Below are positions 16,097-24,678 of a stretch of 34,149 bases of DNA, piece after piece. Position 1 is the first letter of the stretch, and every line of letters begins with the position of its first letter. Source of the stretch: Synergistaceae bacterium DZ-S4 (GTDB taxonomy: Bacteria; Synergistota; Synergistia; Synergistales; Synergistaceae); the NCBI GenBank assembly GCA_025943965.1, contig JAPCWD010000016.1:1-34149 (forward strand), in the 5' to 3' direction. A program made the translations under genes and the position numbers. The notes beneath the pieces are model-generated. The model was not told the DNA's origin, did no database searches, and saw only the letters and a program-made list of their open reading frames with translations.

Positions 16097-16672
16097 ATGG
16101 ACATAAAAACATTCAAGCAGCCGGCGGACAAAAGTCTGCCGGCTTTTTGGACTCCCCTGAGTGAAAACGATGTCATTCTGCTTCGTAAGAGGAACAGACG
16201 GAGACGCTTTGATTTATCATTAGTTTATGCAGTTGGGGCGAGATGCTCGTTTGGTTTCCCGCAAGTGTTGGTATGCCGCCCCGAAAGGAAAGGAGGCAGT
16301 CCTTTTCCAACTCTATTCTGGCTCACATGTCCCTATCTTGACCGGAAATGCGGCGAGCTCGAATCCCTCCATAAGATCCGGGAACTGGAAGAACTTTTCA
16401 GCGAAAAGGCAACTGAGGTAGCGCGATGGCACGAAAAATATGCTCTTTTAAGAAAGAGTATATCCGAGATCGGCATTGATATCCCGACCGGAGTCGGAGG
16501 GATCGACAATGATGGAGCTCCGCATGCAGTTAAATGCCTTCATCTTCAGGCAGCTACATGGATCGGATGGAGATATCATCCTGCTGCAGACTGGCTGCAA
16601 AAAGAACTCGAAACTACAGAATGTACCTGCGGGCTCTGCGGAAATAACGAGGAAAACAGCCATTATAGTTAA
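16097..16672 (+). CDS. DUF501 family protein
   Basis: 191 residues from ATG 16097. Signature GARCSFGFPQVLVCRPERK followed by PFPTLFWLTCPYLDRKCGEL, and conserved C-terminal His/Trp residues (HLQAATWIG) and a CTCGLCG cysteine pair, all typical of DUF501. Function unknown; in other phyla the gene often neighbours enolase, divIC or exopolyphosphatase genes. The open frame extends back into the S1 gene to 15950, but that part is a shadow. The gene ends before the promoter of the tRNA operon. Confidence 0.85.
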   Translation: MDIKTFKQPADKSLPAFWTPLSENDVILLRKRNRRRRFDLSLVYAVGARCSFGFPQVLVCRPERKGGSPFPTLFWLTCPYLDRKCGELESLHKIRELEELFSEKATEVARWHEKYALLRKSISEIGIDIPTGVGGIDNDGAPHAVKCLHLQAATWIGWRYHPAADWLQKELETTECTCGLCGNNEENSHYS

Positions 16673-16709
16673 AAATCGTCCGAGTATAGTATAATTTTAC
16701 AAGTTCTTA

Positions 16710-16737
16710 TTGACTTTCTCGTAAAAGCCTGTAGAAT
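16710..16737 (+). promoter_or_regulatory. Promoter of the tRNA Lys-Glu-Thr operon
   Basis: -35 TTGACT (16710-16715), 16-bp spacer, -10 TAGAAT (16732-16737). The predicted transcription start near 16744 is 17 nt before tRNA-Lys. Confidence 0.8.
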
Positions 16738-16760
16738 ATCCCATCGTGATGTACATTTTT

Positions 16761-16836
16761 GAGCCGTTAGCTCAGTTGGCAGAGCACCGGACTTTTAATC
16801 CGGGTGTCCCGGGTTCGAGTCCCGGACGGCTCACCA
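16761..16836 (+). tRNA. tRNA-Lys (anticodon TTT)
   Basis: 76 nt with encoded CCA. Acceptor GAGCCGT/ACGGCTC; anticodon stem CCGGA/TCCGG with loop CTTTTAA; T arm GGGTTCGAGTCCC. First of three tRNAs in one transcript. Confidence 0.98.
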
Positions 16837-16842
16837 CTTTGC

Positions 16843-16918
16843 GGTCCCATCGTCCAGAGGCCTAGGACACCGCCCTTTCAAGGCGGCGACACGAGTTCGA
16901 ATCTCGTTGGGACCGCCA
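16843..16918 (+). tRNA. tRNA-Glu (anticodon TTC)
   Basis: 76 nt with encoded CCA and discriminator G. Acceptor GGTCCCA/TGGGACC; anticodon stem CCGCC/GGCGG with loop CTTTCAA. Six bases after tRNA-Lys. Confidence 0.98.
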
Positions 16919-16929
16919 TTATTTTAGAG

Positions 16930-17005
16930 GCCAGCGTAGCTCAGTTGGTAGAGCAGCGCACTCGTAATGCGCAGGTCTCCGGTCCGAATCCGGACGCTGG
17001 CTCCA
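16930..17005 (+). tRNA. tRNA-Thr (anticodon CGT)
   Basis: 76 nt with encoded CCA. Acceptor GCCAGCG/CGCTGGC; anticodon stem GCGCA/TGCGC with loop CTCGTAA. Last tRNA of the operon, followed 16 bp later by a terminator. Confidence 0.98.
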
Positions 17006-17021
17006 CTTCCGATCATATCAA

Positions 17022-17053
17022 GACTTCGGCCAAAAGCGCCGGGGTCTTTTTTT
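17022..17053 (+). terminator. Intrinsic terminator of the tRNA operon
   Basis: GACTTCGGC (17022-17030) pairs with GCCGGGGTC (17038-17046) using two G-U pairs, loop CAAAAGC, then seven T. Confidence 0.9.
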
Positions 17054-17139
17054 CTGTAGTTCTGCCCATTTTAAATCACCCCTTATTTCTGTTCAGCAGG
17101 CCCGCTATCTGTTAGAATTCCTGATGGCAGGGAACCATG

Positions 17140-17428
17140 GTGAAACTTCGGCAGGGTCACGCCGCGTGAGGCGATGGATACCTTTGTGAAAATGCCGGGA
17201 TAGCACCGGCGTGAAGCAATGGTGAAGCCGTTGTGAGGGCGGTCAAACGATAGTCAAACGTTGTCAAACAGTAGTCAAACGGTCCCTCTATGTCAGAATA
17301 GATGTCGTGTTTGTAAGTCGACAGTACAGATTGTTTGACTGTATTTGCGACGGCTCAGCCATGTTAAATAAACAATAGCTTTACCATTGCACCATCGCTT
17401 CACGCGACCGTATTTGTCGCAGTTTCAC
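17140..17428. repeat. Composite repeat element E2
   Basis: This gene-free stretch between the tRNA terminator and the phosphoglycerate-mutase-family gene is bounded by GTGAAAC (17140) and its complement GTTTCAC (17422-17428). Left half: GTGAAGC at 17211 and 17222, then the GTCAAAC array. Right half in inverted orientation: GTTTGAC (17333), GCTCAGC (17353) and GCTTCAC (17397). It lacks the GAATT/hairpin series of the other elements. The element ends 33 bp before the next start codon, so the downstream gene's promoter lies in or next to it. Confidence 0.75.
17242..17280 (+). repeat. Heptamer array 3: GTCAAAC x4
   Basis: Exact copies start at 17242, 17253, 17263 and 17274 (11, 10, 11), linkers GATA, GTT and AGTA. 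Same geometry as array 1 but a different heptamer. Confidence 0.9.
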
Positions 17429-17461
17429 AAATACTCATTCAGCATGAAGGAGACAAATGCA

Positions 17462-18193
17462 GTGTCTATAAACTATAACTCACTTACCGAAAAGAACAAA
17501 AATGACCCCCAGGAGACCCCAGGGCTTTCGCTGGTTATAAAAAGAAAGATCACGCTTGTAAGACATGGAATAACTGAGTGGAACAAGAAATTCCGCTATC
17601 AAGGCATCACGGATGTTCCGCTGGCCGCTGAAGGGGAAGAACAGGCCAAAAGAGCGGCAATGAGGCTTTCATGCGAATCTGTGGACAGGGTGATCTCAAG
17701 CCCTCTGGGACGTTCAATGAAGACTGCTTCAATAATCGCGGAGATAATAGGAAAAAACAGCGTCGAGACATGGGACGAACTCAGGGAAGTGGACTTTGGA
17801 GAGTGGGAGGGCCTGACAGTTCCACAAATCAAGGAAAGGTTCGGAGAGGACCTCTTCGAAAGGTGGAAGTCCTCACAGGTGGATGTGACAGCGACTAACG
17901 GAGAGGATGCCGACATTGTCTACAGGAGGGCTGAGGCATGCGCTGCCAGGATACTGGCCCTTAAGGATGAACATGTTGTCGTGGTGGGGCACGGAGCACT
18001 ATTCAGAACGCTTCTTCTGCCCCTGATAAAGATACAGAGGGTAAACGTATTCTGGCGGATGAAGATGGACAACTGTTCGCTTTCCGGGATAGGGATAGAT
18101 AAGAAAAACAGGGCTTTCATCGTATTTTTCAATGATACCTTACACCTAAGGACAAATATGGACTGCATCAAAGATATTCCTTTGCCGTGGTAG
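17462..18193 (+). CDS. Histidine phosphatase (phosphoglycerate mutase) family protein
   Basis: 243 residues from GTG 17462, chosen because AAGGAG lies 9 nt upstream; in-frame ATGs at 17387 and 17444 have no ribosome site and the former falls inside repeat E2. Motifs: LVRHGITEWN with the phosphorylated His, SSPLGRSMKTA, ELREVDFGEWEGL with the acid Glu, and VVVGHGALFRTLL with the second His. The short FGEWEG form favours a phosphatase (alpha-ribazole phosphatase or phosphoserine phosphatase type) over a true glycolytic mutase, but no cobalamin genes are nearby to decide. Residues 1-25 are a poorly conserved leader. Confidence 0.85.
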   Translation: MSINYNSLTEKNKNDPQETPGLSLVIKRKITLVRHGITEWNKKFRYQGITDVPLAAEGEEQAKRAAMRLSCESVDRVISSPLGRSMKTASIIAEIIGKNSVETWDELREVDFGEWEGLTVPQIKERFGEDLFERWKSSQVDVTATNGEDADIVYRRAEACAARILALKDEHVVVVGHGALFRTLLLPLIKIQRVNVFWRMKMDNCSLSGIGIDKKNRAFIVFFNDTLHLRTNMDCIKDIPLPW

Positions 18194-18207
18194 ATTTTCC
18201 TGATTAA

Positions 18208-18216
18208 TGGTAAAAT
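18208..18216 (+). promoter_or_regulatory. Extended -10 promoter of the sigma-factor gene
   Basis: TGGTAAAAT lies 39 bp upstream of the proposed TTG start, placing transcription start near 18223. It repeats the 9-mer found before the S1-domain gene. Confidence 0.5.
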
Positions 18217-18254
18217 CACTATTGTAGGTGTGATAACAGACGAGCAGGAAGAAA

Positions 18255-18893
18255 TTGCGAAACGAGGATATGCATTTGAAAAGCGATCCCGAAAAAGAAA
18301 TGACAGCATGCGACGAGAATAGGGCGGAAGCTGAAAGGGAACTGTGGCGGAGATGTTCCGAGGGAGACGAAGAAGCACGCGAGGAACTGATCCTGGCATA
18401 CAGGCCTATGGTATATTGGCTTGCAAAAAAACTCAGAGTCCCATACAGTACCTACCCGGATCTTATCCAGGAAGGAATGCTTTCACTTATCAACGCTGTC
18501 GATCGTTTCGACGTCGAAAGGAACAACTGTTTCTCCACCCTTGCTTACTACAAGATCAAAGGCGGGATGATAAATTTTATCCAGCGGGTGGAATCGAAGG
18601 CTCCGATCCCAACGGACGACGAAACAGTATTTATGCACGAGTCTCTGCAGTCAGGCTCAGTATCGGAACATGCAGACAGAGCAGAGTGGACACTTGATCT
18701 TGAAGAGGCAATGAACAGCCTTTCCCAAAGAGAGGCTGAAATAGTGAAGGCGCTTGTGATAGAAGGCAGGATGGCAAGAGAGGTTGCAGAAGAGGCAGAT
18801 CTTGACATCAGTCATATATACAGGATACGCAGAAAAGCGATAGCTAAATTACGCAAGTGGCTGAAGGCGGATGAAGCCACTTCCGCCATGTAA
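18255..18893 (+). CDS. Sigma-70 family factor, FliA/WhiG-like
   Basis: 212 residues. Region 2 spans about 45-115 (AYRPMVYWLAKKLRVP, DLIQEGMLSLINAVDRFD, FSTLAYYKIKGGMINFI), and region 4 spans 150-205 (SLSQREAEIVKALVIEGRM, then the helix-turn-helix AEEADLDISHIYRIRRKA). Region 1.1 and a clear region 3 are lacking. The region 2 form resembles FliA/WhiG-type factors, but no flagellar genes are near. The TTG at 18255 follows AGGAAG; an ATG at 18270 is an alternative. Its location before bamA and the lpx cluster raises the idea of envelope control, which is speculation. Confidence 0.82.
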   Translation: MRNEDMHLKSDPEKEMTACDENRAEAERELWRRCSEGDEEAREELILAYRPMVYWLAKKLRVPYSTYPDLIQEGMLSLINAVDRFDVERNNCFSTLAYYKIKGGMINFIQRVESKAPIPTDDETVFMHESLQSGSVSEHADRAEWTLDLEEAMNSLSQREAEIVKALVIEGRMAREVAEEADLDISHIYRIRRKAIAKLRKWLKADEATSAM

Positions 18894-18940
18894 AACGGGA
18901 TAATAATAACACATCCCATATCTGCATGGAGGAGTAACTC

Positions 18941-19561
18941 ATGAAAAAGAAGATCTCAAGGATACAAAGATGGCTTGACAGACTCTCCGCCGCCTGTGAC
19001 AAGGAAAGATGGGACTCTGCCCTTGTGGAGGCTGACTGTCTTTCTGCCGAGGTGCGCGAGATAAGGGAAGACCTTGCTCATATGCTCGAAAACGAGCAGA
19101 CCTCGACAGCCGCCATATTCAGCGGATCCGCAGTCACCATGAGTATCAGAAGCATAGGGATCGCTCTTTTCATAGTTATGGTCTCTACGATACCTCTTGC
19201 CGTGGAATCTGAGAGACCATGGACGCCACAGACTGCCTCAGTACCGTTACATAACAACGGGGAAGAGGTGCTGGCCTGGGTCACCAGAGAGGAAGACGAA
19301 CTCCTGAGGACACTGAGGGAAGATCTCAGCGGCCAGAATATCGGAAGGACGGCGGCACAAGGTATTTTCTCTGCGCCTGCCAAAAAGGGAACAGTGGCCA
19401 GGACCCCGGAGAAAGAAATTATTGTTTCGGAAAAACCTGCTGTCCGAGAGTCATCCGTCAGATCGGAAGCAGGAATAAGCGCAGAAGATCTTCTCGCTCT
19501 ATTGCAGATAGGGGAAAAAGCTCTGAGAGGAGATACACCTGCGATCAAAGTTATCAAATAG
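18941..19561 (+). CDS. Unrecognised single-pass membrane protein
   Basis: 206 residues, not recognised. Residues 1-55 are charged and helical (RWLDRLSAACDKERWDSALV), possibly a coiled coil. One membrane span lies at about 68-88 (SIRSIGIALFIVMVSTIPLA). The remaining 115 residues are polar, Glu/Pro-rich and probably disordered outside the inner membrane, ending in a short helix (AEDLLALLQIGEKALRG). Strong GGAGGAG site before the ATG. It sits between the sigma factor and bamA, all in one direction with short gaps, so a role in envelope biogenesis or as a partner of the sigma factor is possible but unproven. Confidence 0.7.
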   Translation: MKKKISRIQRWLDRLSAACDKERWDSALVEADCLSAEVREIREDLAHMLENEQTSTAAIFSGSAVTMSIRSIGIALFIVMVSTIPLAVESERPWTPQTASVPLHNNGEEVLAWVTREEDELLRTLREDLSGQNIGRTAAQGIFSAPAKKGTVARTPEKEIIVSEKPAVRESSVRSEAGISAEDLLALLQIGEKALRGDTPAIKVIK

Positions 19562-19621
19562 CGGCATTGCGCAGGATCTTTGCGCTGAAATCTCGTATCC
19601 ATTTCAGAGGAGTGGTTTTTT

Positions 19622-21511
19622 GTGTCTTTCCGTGTCAGGTCTCTCTCCGTCGTTGCCCTTGTTTTTCTGTTGGTACTAACACCTGCCTATGCTGCAGAAG
19701 AAGGACTGGCCTCCCCTGATATCCGAGAAACGGTGACAGCGGATAACGGAACCGAGAAGCCTGTCGAGGACCAAAAACTCCCGGAGCTCACAGGTCCCGC
19801 CATCCTGAACATTTCTGTCCAGGGAAATTCTGAAGTCGTAACCGAACACATAATGAGCATAATCACCTCCAAGGTTGGCGAGCCGGTCGACGAGGAGAAA
19901 CTTCGGAAGGATGCCGAGGCAATATTCGAGCTCGGATTTTTCGTTGCTACCGACTACCGGGTGACGGACAAGGAAGGCGGAGTAGATGTCGTATTTCTCG
20001 TTCAGGAAAACCCAGTTGTCAGCAAGATAAATTTTGAGGGCAACACGGTCTACACAAGTGAAAAACTCGAAGAGATGATTTTTACAAAGCCGGGTATGAT
20101 CTTCAATCGGACATTTTTCAGGAACGATCTCCAGAGGATAAAGGAAAAGTACCAGTCAGACGGATATGTAATGGCTAACGTGGCCGACGTGCGCATTGAG
20201 GGTACTGAGATCAATGTTGTCATAGTTGAGCCTAAGATAAGCCAGATAGTGATCCAGGGCAATAAGATCACCAAGACCCACGTGGTGCAGCGTTACCTCA
20301 AGATAAAAGAGGGAGAACTCTTCAACGCAAACAAGCTTCGCCTATCACTCAGCAGACTTCAGGGCGTAGGCTTCTTCAGCGACGTTAACGTTAACTTCGA
20401 GCCCGGTGAAAACCCTGATGACGTGATAGTTGTCCTTACGGTCGAAGAGGGCCGTACTGGCAAGCTTGGTTTCAACATCGCATACGGAACGCAGAGCGGC
20501 TTCGGCGGCGGGCTCAGTTATGAAAATACAAACATAGGCGGCCGGGGAATGAAGCTCAGCGTTGGATTTGACCTTGGCAACAGAGAAGAGTACTGGGTCA
20601 GCTATGAACAGCCTTACATGAGCGGGAAAGTTACGGCCTGGAAGATTGGCGGCTACAAAAGAGCCTGGGATGATTTAAGATACTACGTTGATGATCAGGA
20701 AAGATTCAGATATGACAGGGACAAGACAGGTGCATTCTTCGGTTTTGGCCGAAAGTTCAAGGATGATTCCCTCTATAACTGGTATCTGCTATTCGACTGG
20801 CATGAAGTTAAAAACGAACCTGACAATCCACCGGCGGGATATGAAAAGAGCAACTGGGGCAATATTCCGATAGACGAAAAGGTGCCGCCTACCACTGTAC
20901 TTGATGATCTTGGTGATGGTACATATTATTCGGTCACTGCATCCGTCCGCCGCCTGAACATCGACGAATATCTGCCCTACTCAAAAGGTGACGTCCAGAC
21001 GCTCAACGTCCAGTATGGACAGGCAGACGTTGAGGGCGTAGATTACAGTTATTTCAAATATTGGCTGGAAGCAAAGTTCTACTTTACAGTTGACAAGTTA
21101 TTTAAAGATTTCTTCGAAACATCTTTTGGAGGAAATACAGAAAGACCCGTTATATTTGCTTCAAGGATAATCGTGGGATCGTCTTCGGGAGATGTCCCGT
21201 ATGAACAGATGTACACGGTCGGAGGAGACACAACGCTCCGCGGTTACGACGATGACCGTTATCATGGGGAAGAGATGCTGCTCGGCAACTTCGAGCTCAG
21301 AGTTCCGATGGATAAGAATTTCTCCCTTGTAGCATTCTATGATATTGGCCGCGCATGGAGAAAAGAGGGTGATTCAGCCAGCTTCGGAAGCGATATGGGC
21401 TCGTCCCCCGGATTCGGAGTCAGGATAAACACTCCGCTTGGAAATCTAAGGCTTGACTATGCCACAGGCGATGAGGGCAGATTCCACTTTGGCTTCGGAG
21501 AACTTTTCTAA
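19622..21511 (+). CDS. bamA: Outer-membrane assembly factor BamA (Omp85)
   Basis: Inserts beta-barrel proteins into the outer membrane. 629 residues from GTG 19622 (GAGGAG upstream). Signal peptide 1-24, cleaved after AYA. Three POTRA-like domains are visible at about 58-133, 134-205 and 206-278 (each with a beta-strand ending like INFEGNTVYTSEKL or IVIQGNKITKTHVVQ), against five in E. coli. The 16-strand barrel follows, with the Omp85 signature VGGDTTLRGYDDD (LRGY equivalent to VRGF) and a terminal aromatic residue (FHFGFGELF). Upstream of lpxD, as in many diderms, though no skp/ompH gene lies between. Confidence 0.93.
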   Translation: MSFRVRSLSVVALVFLLVLTPAYAAEEGLASPDIRETVTADNGTEKPVEDQKLPELTGPAILNISVQGNSEVVTEHIMSIITSKVGEPVDEEKLRKDAEAIFELGFFVATDYRVTDKEGGVDVVFLVQENPVVSKINFEGNTVYTSEKLEEMIFTKPGMIFNRTFFRNDLQRIKEKYQSDGYVMANVADVRIEGTEINVVIVEPKISQIVIQGNKITKTHVVQRYLKIKEGELFNANKLRLSLSRLQGVGFFSDVNVNFEPGENPDDVIVVLTVEEGRTGKLGFNIAYGTQSGFGGGLSYENTNIGGRGMKLSVGFDLGNREEYWVSYEQPYMSGKVTAWKIGGYKRAWDDLRYYVDDQERFRYDRDKTGAFFGFGRKFKDDSLYNWYLLFDWHEVKNEPDNPPAGYEKSNWGNIPIDEKVPPTTVLDDLGDGTYYSVTASVRRLNIDEYLPYSKGDVQTLNVQYGQADVEGVDYSYFKYWLEAKFYFTVDKLFKDFFETSFGGNTERPVIFASRIIVGSSSGDVPYEQMYTVGGDTTLRGYDDDRYHGEEMLLGNFELRVPMDKNFSLVAFYDIGRAWRKEGDSASFGSDMGSSPGFGVRINTPLGNLRLDYATGDEGRFHFGFGELF

Positions 21512-22766
21512 GCAAGACAAATATACGTTAAAACTATGGGTTGCGGCCGTCTTCACAGCCGCGACCCTTCTTATGTTTACCGGTGACGCGTCAGCGTCAT
21601 ACAGAGTCGAGGCAGTCGGGGTGTCCGACTGGCTGGGGGCAATTGTTGAAAGAAGCATATCAGCAGTAGCCGAACGGATGCCGGAAACACAGTCCGATGA
21701 AAGCACGGAAAGAGTCATAAAAGTAATTTCAGAGAAGCTTTTTGACGGGTACAGTGTAGATTCGGTAAAGATCTCTTCGGGTGTGATAAAGATAGGACTT
21801 TCTCCTGAAAAGTCTCCTCATGAGTGGAAGGTCGAAGTGCAGACGCCGCAGATACAGGCCCCCCCCTTGCAGTGGATCAGGGAGGACATCTCATTGATCG
21901 AAACACCTCTCAGCGGGCTTATCAGGGGACTGCCGGTAGAAGCACTAAACTGGTGTGACTCCGGGCTGAAAGAAGAAGTCCTCAGAATATTAGCCCCGGT
22001 ACTTCCGGGCTGGAAACCCACACTCATGGTCCATTCCGAAAATGGCGGATACAAGATGAAGATCTCCCTTGCCCCGGAACTGCCCCTTGTTCTTGCCGTA
22101 AACCCCACTCTGACATCAAACTCACTGCCTACGCTTTTGCACGAGGACCTGAGGGAAGACCTGATGGAGAGGTCCGCGCCCTTTATAGGGCTGCCCGTTG
22201 CCTGGACCAAAAGGCACGAGAAGCAGATAAACCTTTGGACCGAGACATTCCTCCAGACAAGAGGCGTGGTAGAAAGGACTTCCGCTGAACCTAAAGCCTC
22301 ATTTTCTGCCGGTCAGGTATCACAGATGAAGGTCAATGTCGAGAGCAGGCACTACACTATAGGCGCATGGGCTGCCCTATATGCCGGCACCAGGGACAGG
22401 ACCGGAGAATTCGGCGTCCACCTCGGCCGGAAGATAAAAACATTCTCTAAGTGGAGCATGGAGGTATATGGTGAGGGCATCCTCGAACTTCAGGACTGGG
22501 ATCCCGAAGGGAGATTAGGTCTTAGGTGGTCGCCCTGGGGAGATGTCTGGATAGGCGGAGAATGGTCCTCAAGGGACAGCATGTGGTGGGGCAGGATCAA
22601 CATCGAACCGCGGATGCACAAGCCGTATGCATGGTTCCGCTGGAGGGAAGACGGGGAATACAATGCGGCCATAGGTTACAAGGCAACTGAATACATATCG
22701 TTTGAGCTCCACTATGACACACGTGACGAAGATTCACTGGGGCTGAGGATGATAGGAAACCTTTAG
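21489..22766 (+). CDS. Unrecognised exported protein, possible outer-membrane component
   Basis: 425 residues if TTG 21489 is the start, overlapping bamA by 23 nt; the start is uncertain because no ideal ribosome site is seen. A signal peptide follows (LKLWVAAVFTAATLLMFTGDASA). The middle is mixed alpha/beta with no motif I recognise. Residues from about 285 alternate polar and aromatic/hydrophobic positions (YTIGAWAALYAG, WSMEVYGEGILEL, GDVWIGGEWSS, YISFELHYDTRDED), suggesting a small beta-barrel or beta-rich end. The location between bamA and lpxD suggests envelope assembly. A run of eight C occurs at 21859-21866. Confidence 0.65.
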   Translation: MASENFSKQDKYTLKLWVAAVFTAATLLMFTGDASASYRVEAVGVSDWLGAIVERSISAVAERMPETQSDESTERVIKVISEKLFDGYSVDSVKISSGVIKIGLSPEKSPHEWKVEVQTPQIQAPPLQWIREDISLIETPLSGLIRGLPVEALNWCDSGLKEEVLRILAPVLPGWKPTLMVHSENGGYKMKISLAPELPLVLAVNPTLTSNSLPTLLHEDLREDLMERSAPFIGLPVAWTKRHEKQINLWTETFLQTRGVVERTSAEPKASFSAGQVSQMKVNVESRHYTIGAWAALYAGTRDRTGEFGVHLGRKIKTFSKWSMEVYGEGILELQDWDPEGRLGLRWSPWGDVWIGGEWSSRDSMWWGRINIEPRMHKPYAWFRWREDGEYNAAIGYKATEYISFELHYDTRDEDSLGLRMIGNL

Positions 22767-22787
22767 CATCTGAAAGGAAATGAAAGA

Positions 22788-23825
22788 ATGGGCATTGAAG
22801 GACTTACATTGGCAAAGATATCAGAGATGGTGGGCGGAACGCTCAAGGGTGACGGTGACCGTGTCGTCACGTCAATAACTTCACCCGAGGCGCCATGTCC
22901 GGGATCTATATCACCTCTTTGGGAAAAAAAGCTTGTACAGGACGCCGATCCTGAGGCTGTCCTTCTCACGAAAGAGGGATGGATACGGGAAGACGGAGAA
23001 GGAGTGGAAGTTGAAGATCCAAGAAGGGCTCTCGTAACGCTTCTTGAATATTTTGATACGGAGAGAACAGCTGAACTTCCTGAAATACATGAGACCGCTG
23101 TAATATCAGAAAGCGCCGTTATAGGCGAGAAGGTGACCATAGGACCCGGCTGCGTGGTCTCAGCACATTGCAGGATCGGAGACGGATGTCTGCTTGCCGG
23201 GAACGTATGGCTTGGAAAGCATGTTTCTGTGGGCGAAAATACACAGATCGAACCCGGCGTTGTCATCTACGACAGGTCATCATTGGGCCGGAACTGCATC
23301 GTACACGCAAATGCAGTGGTCGGATGTGAAGGTTTTGGATTCATGCCAGACGCCGAAAAGGGACTGCTCCGCATACCTCAGATAGGCACAGCAGTAATTG
23401 AAGACGATGTGGAGATAGGTGTCTGCTCAAGCATAGACAGGGGGACCTTTGGGGAAACGAGGATATCCAAGGGTACCAAGATCGACAGCCACGTGAAGAT
23501 CGCCCACAACTGCACAGTGGGTGAGTACTGCATAATAGTAGCACAAACAGGTCTCGCGGGAAGCAGCACTCTTGGTAATGGTGTCACGATGGCGGCACAG
23601 TCGGGAGTCGGCAACCACGCGAAGGTGGGTGACGGAGTAATTGCTGCCGGCAGGGCCGGAATAACGGATGACATATCACCTGGTTCAGTAGTATCAGGCT
23701 TTCCCGCAATAGATCATAAAGCAGATCTTCGTCAGACTGCCGCGCTCAGGCAGCTTCCCGACCTTGTCAAAAACGTCAAAAGAATTGAAAAAAAGCTTGG
23801 CGAACTTAAGCAGGAGAAGGAATAA
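22788..23825 (+). CDS. lpxD: UDP-3-O-acylglucosamine N-acyltransferase LpxD
   Basis: Third acylation step of lipid A synthesis, cytoplasmic trimer. 345 residues: an N-terminal uridine-binding domain (1-95), left-handed beta-helix hexapeptide repeats (about 100-300, e.g. VIGEKVTIGPGCVVSAHC), the catalytic His in HVKIAHNCTVGEY, and a C-terminal helix. The family marker GCEGFGFMPDAEKG is present. AAAGGAAATG upstream. Its stop overlaps the lpxC start by one base. Confidence 0.95.
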   Translation: MGIEGLTLAKISEMVGGTLKGDGDRVVTSITSPEAPCPGSISPLWEKKLVQDADPEAVLLTKEGWIREDGEGVEVEDPRRALVTLLEYFDTERTAELPEIHETAVISESAVIGEKVTIGPGCVVSAHCRIGDGCLLAGNVWLGKHVSVGENTQIEPGVVIYDRSSLGRNCIVHANAVVGCEGFGFMPDAEKGLLRIPQIGTAVIEDDVEIGVCSSIDRGTFGETRISKGTKIDSHVKIAHNCTVGEYCIIVAQTGLAGSSTLGNGVTMAAQSGVGNHAKVGDGVIAAGRAGITDDISPGSVVSGFPAIDHKADLRQTAALRQLPDLVKNVKRIEKKLGELKQEKE

Positions 23826-24640
23826 TGCCGCATACCATATCTGAACCGGTACAATTTTCCGGAATAGGGCTCCACTCGGGAGAGGTCTCAAGTGTATCCG
23901 TAAGATCTTCCCAAAAAGAGGGCATTTATTTTTCAACAGAAAACGGTCTGTTTCCCCTCAAATCCGCACATGTCGAGGAAAACAACAGGCTGACAGGATC
24001 CAGGCTCCCCGACGGAACTGTCATAAGGACCGCGGAACACCTTCTTGCCGCTCTTGCCGGGCTCGGGATAGACAGTGCGGTGATAACCCTTGAAGGAGAA
24101 GAGGTGCCTATACTTGACGGAAGTCCATATCCATTCGCCCTTGCACTCTTCGGTGCAGGCATAGTAGAATTTGGCGAAGCAAAAAAGCGAATCATCCATA
24201 CACCTATAGCAGTCGATGATATCAAGGGTGACCGCTCTGTAATGGCACTTCCCTCGGAGAGACTTAAAATCACCTATGTGATAGACTATCCCGGTACTCC
24301 GGTCGGGACCCAGAGGGCATCTTATGTAATTACGCCCGAAGTCTTCCTTGAGAGGATATCAAAGGCACGCACCTTTGGCCTTACCTCTGAACTTGAATAT
24401 CTGAAGAAAAACGGTCTTGCAAAGGGAGGATCGCTGAAAAATGCGCTCATGTTTGACGAGAAGGGCCTATTGAACGAGGGTGGCCTTCGATTCCCCCTGG
24501 AATGCGTCACACACAAGATCAACGATCTGCTGGGCGACCTCTCCCTGCTTGGAGCGATACCGGCAGCCCACTATATTGGAATATGCGCCGGCCATGATCT
24601 TCATGGAAGGCTTGTAGACAGAATAAAAAGAGCCTTATAA
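23825..24640 (+). CDS. lpxC: UDP-3-O-acyl-N-acetylglucosamine deacetylase LpxC
   Basis: Zinc enzyme of the committed step of lipid A synthesis. 271 residues, shorter than the roughly 305 of E. coli. Zinc ligands: His in RTAEHLLAALAG, and His and Asp in THKINDLLGDLSL; a catalytic His lies in GICAGHDLHGRLV. N-terminal FSGIGLHSGE is the family signature. It sits between lpxD and fabZ. Confidence 0.95.
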   Translation: MPHTISEPVQFSGIGLHSGEVSSVSVRSSQKEGIYFSTENGLFPLKSAHVEENNRLTGSRLPDGTVIRTAEHLLAALAGLGIDSAVITLEGEEVPILDGSPYPFALALFGAGIVEFGEAKKRIIHTPIAVDDIKGDRSVMALPSERLKITYVIDYPGTPVGTQRASYVITPEVFLERISKARTFGLTSELEYLKKNGLAKGGSLKNALMFDEKGLLNEGGLRFPLECVTHKINDLLGDLSLLGAIPAAHYIGICAGHDLHGRLVDRIKRAL

Positions 24641-24678
24641 TTCTCTTTGACTGAATCTATTAACTGGAGGCACAAATC

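Noticed and set aside
16804..17115. A 103-codon frame over the tRNA cluster
   Set aside because: It consists of tRNA sequence and terminator; the tRNAs explain it.
17242..17280. Heptamer arrays as replication iterons or DnaA boxes
   Set aside because: Heptamers do not resemble TTATCCACA, differ between arrays, and no replication initiator gene is nearby.
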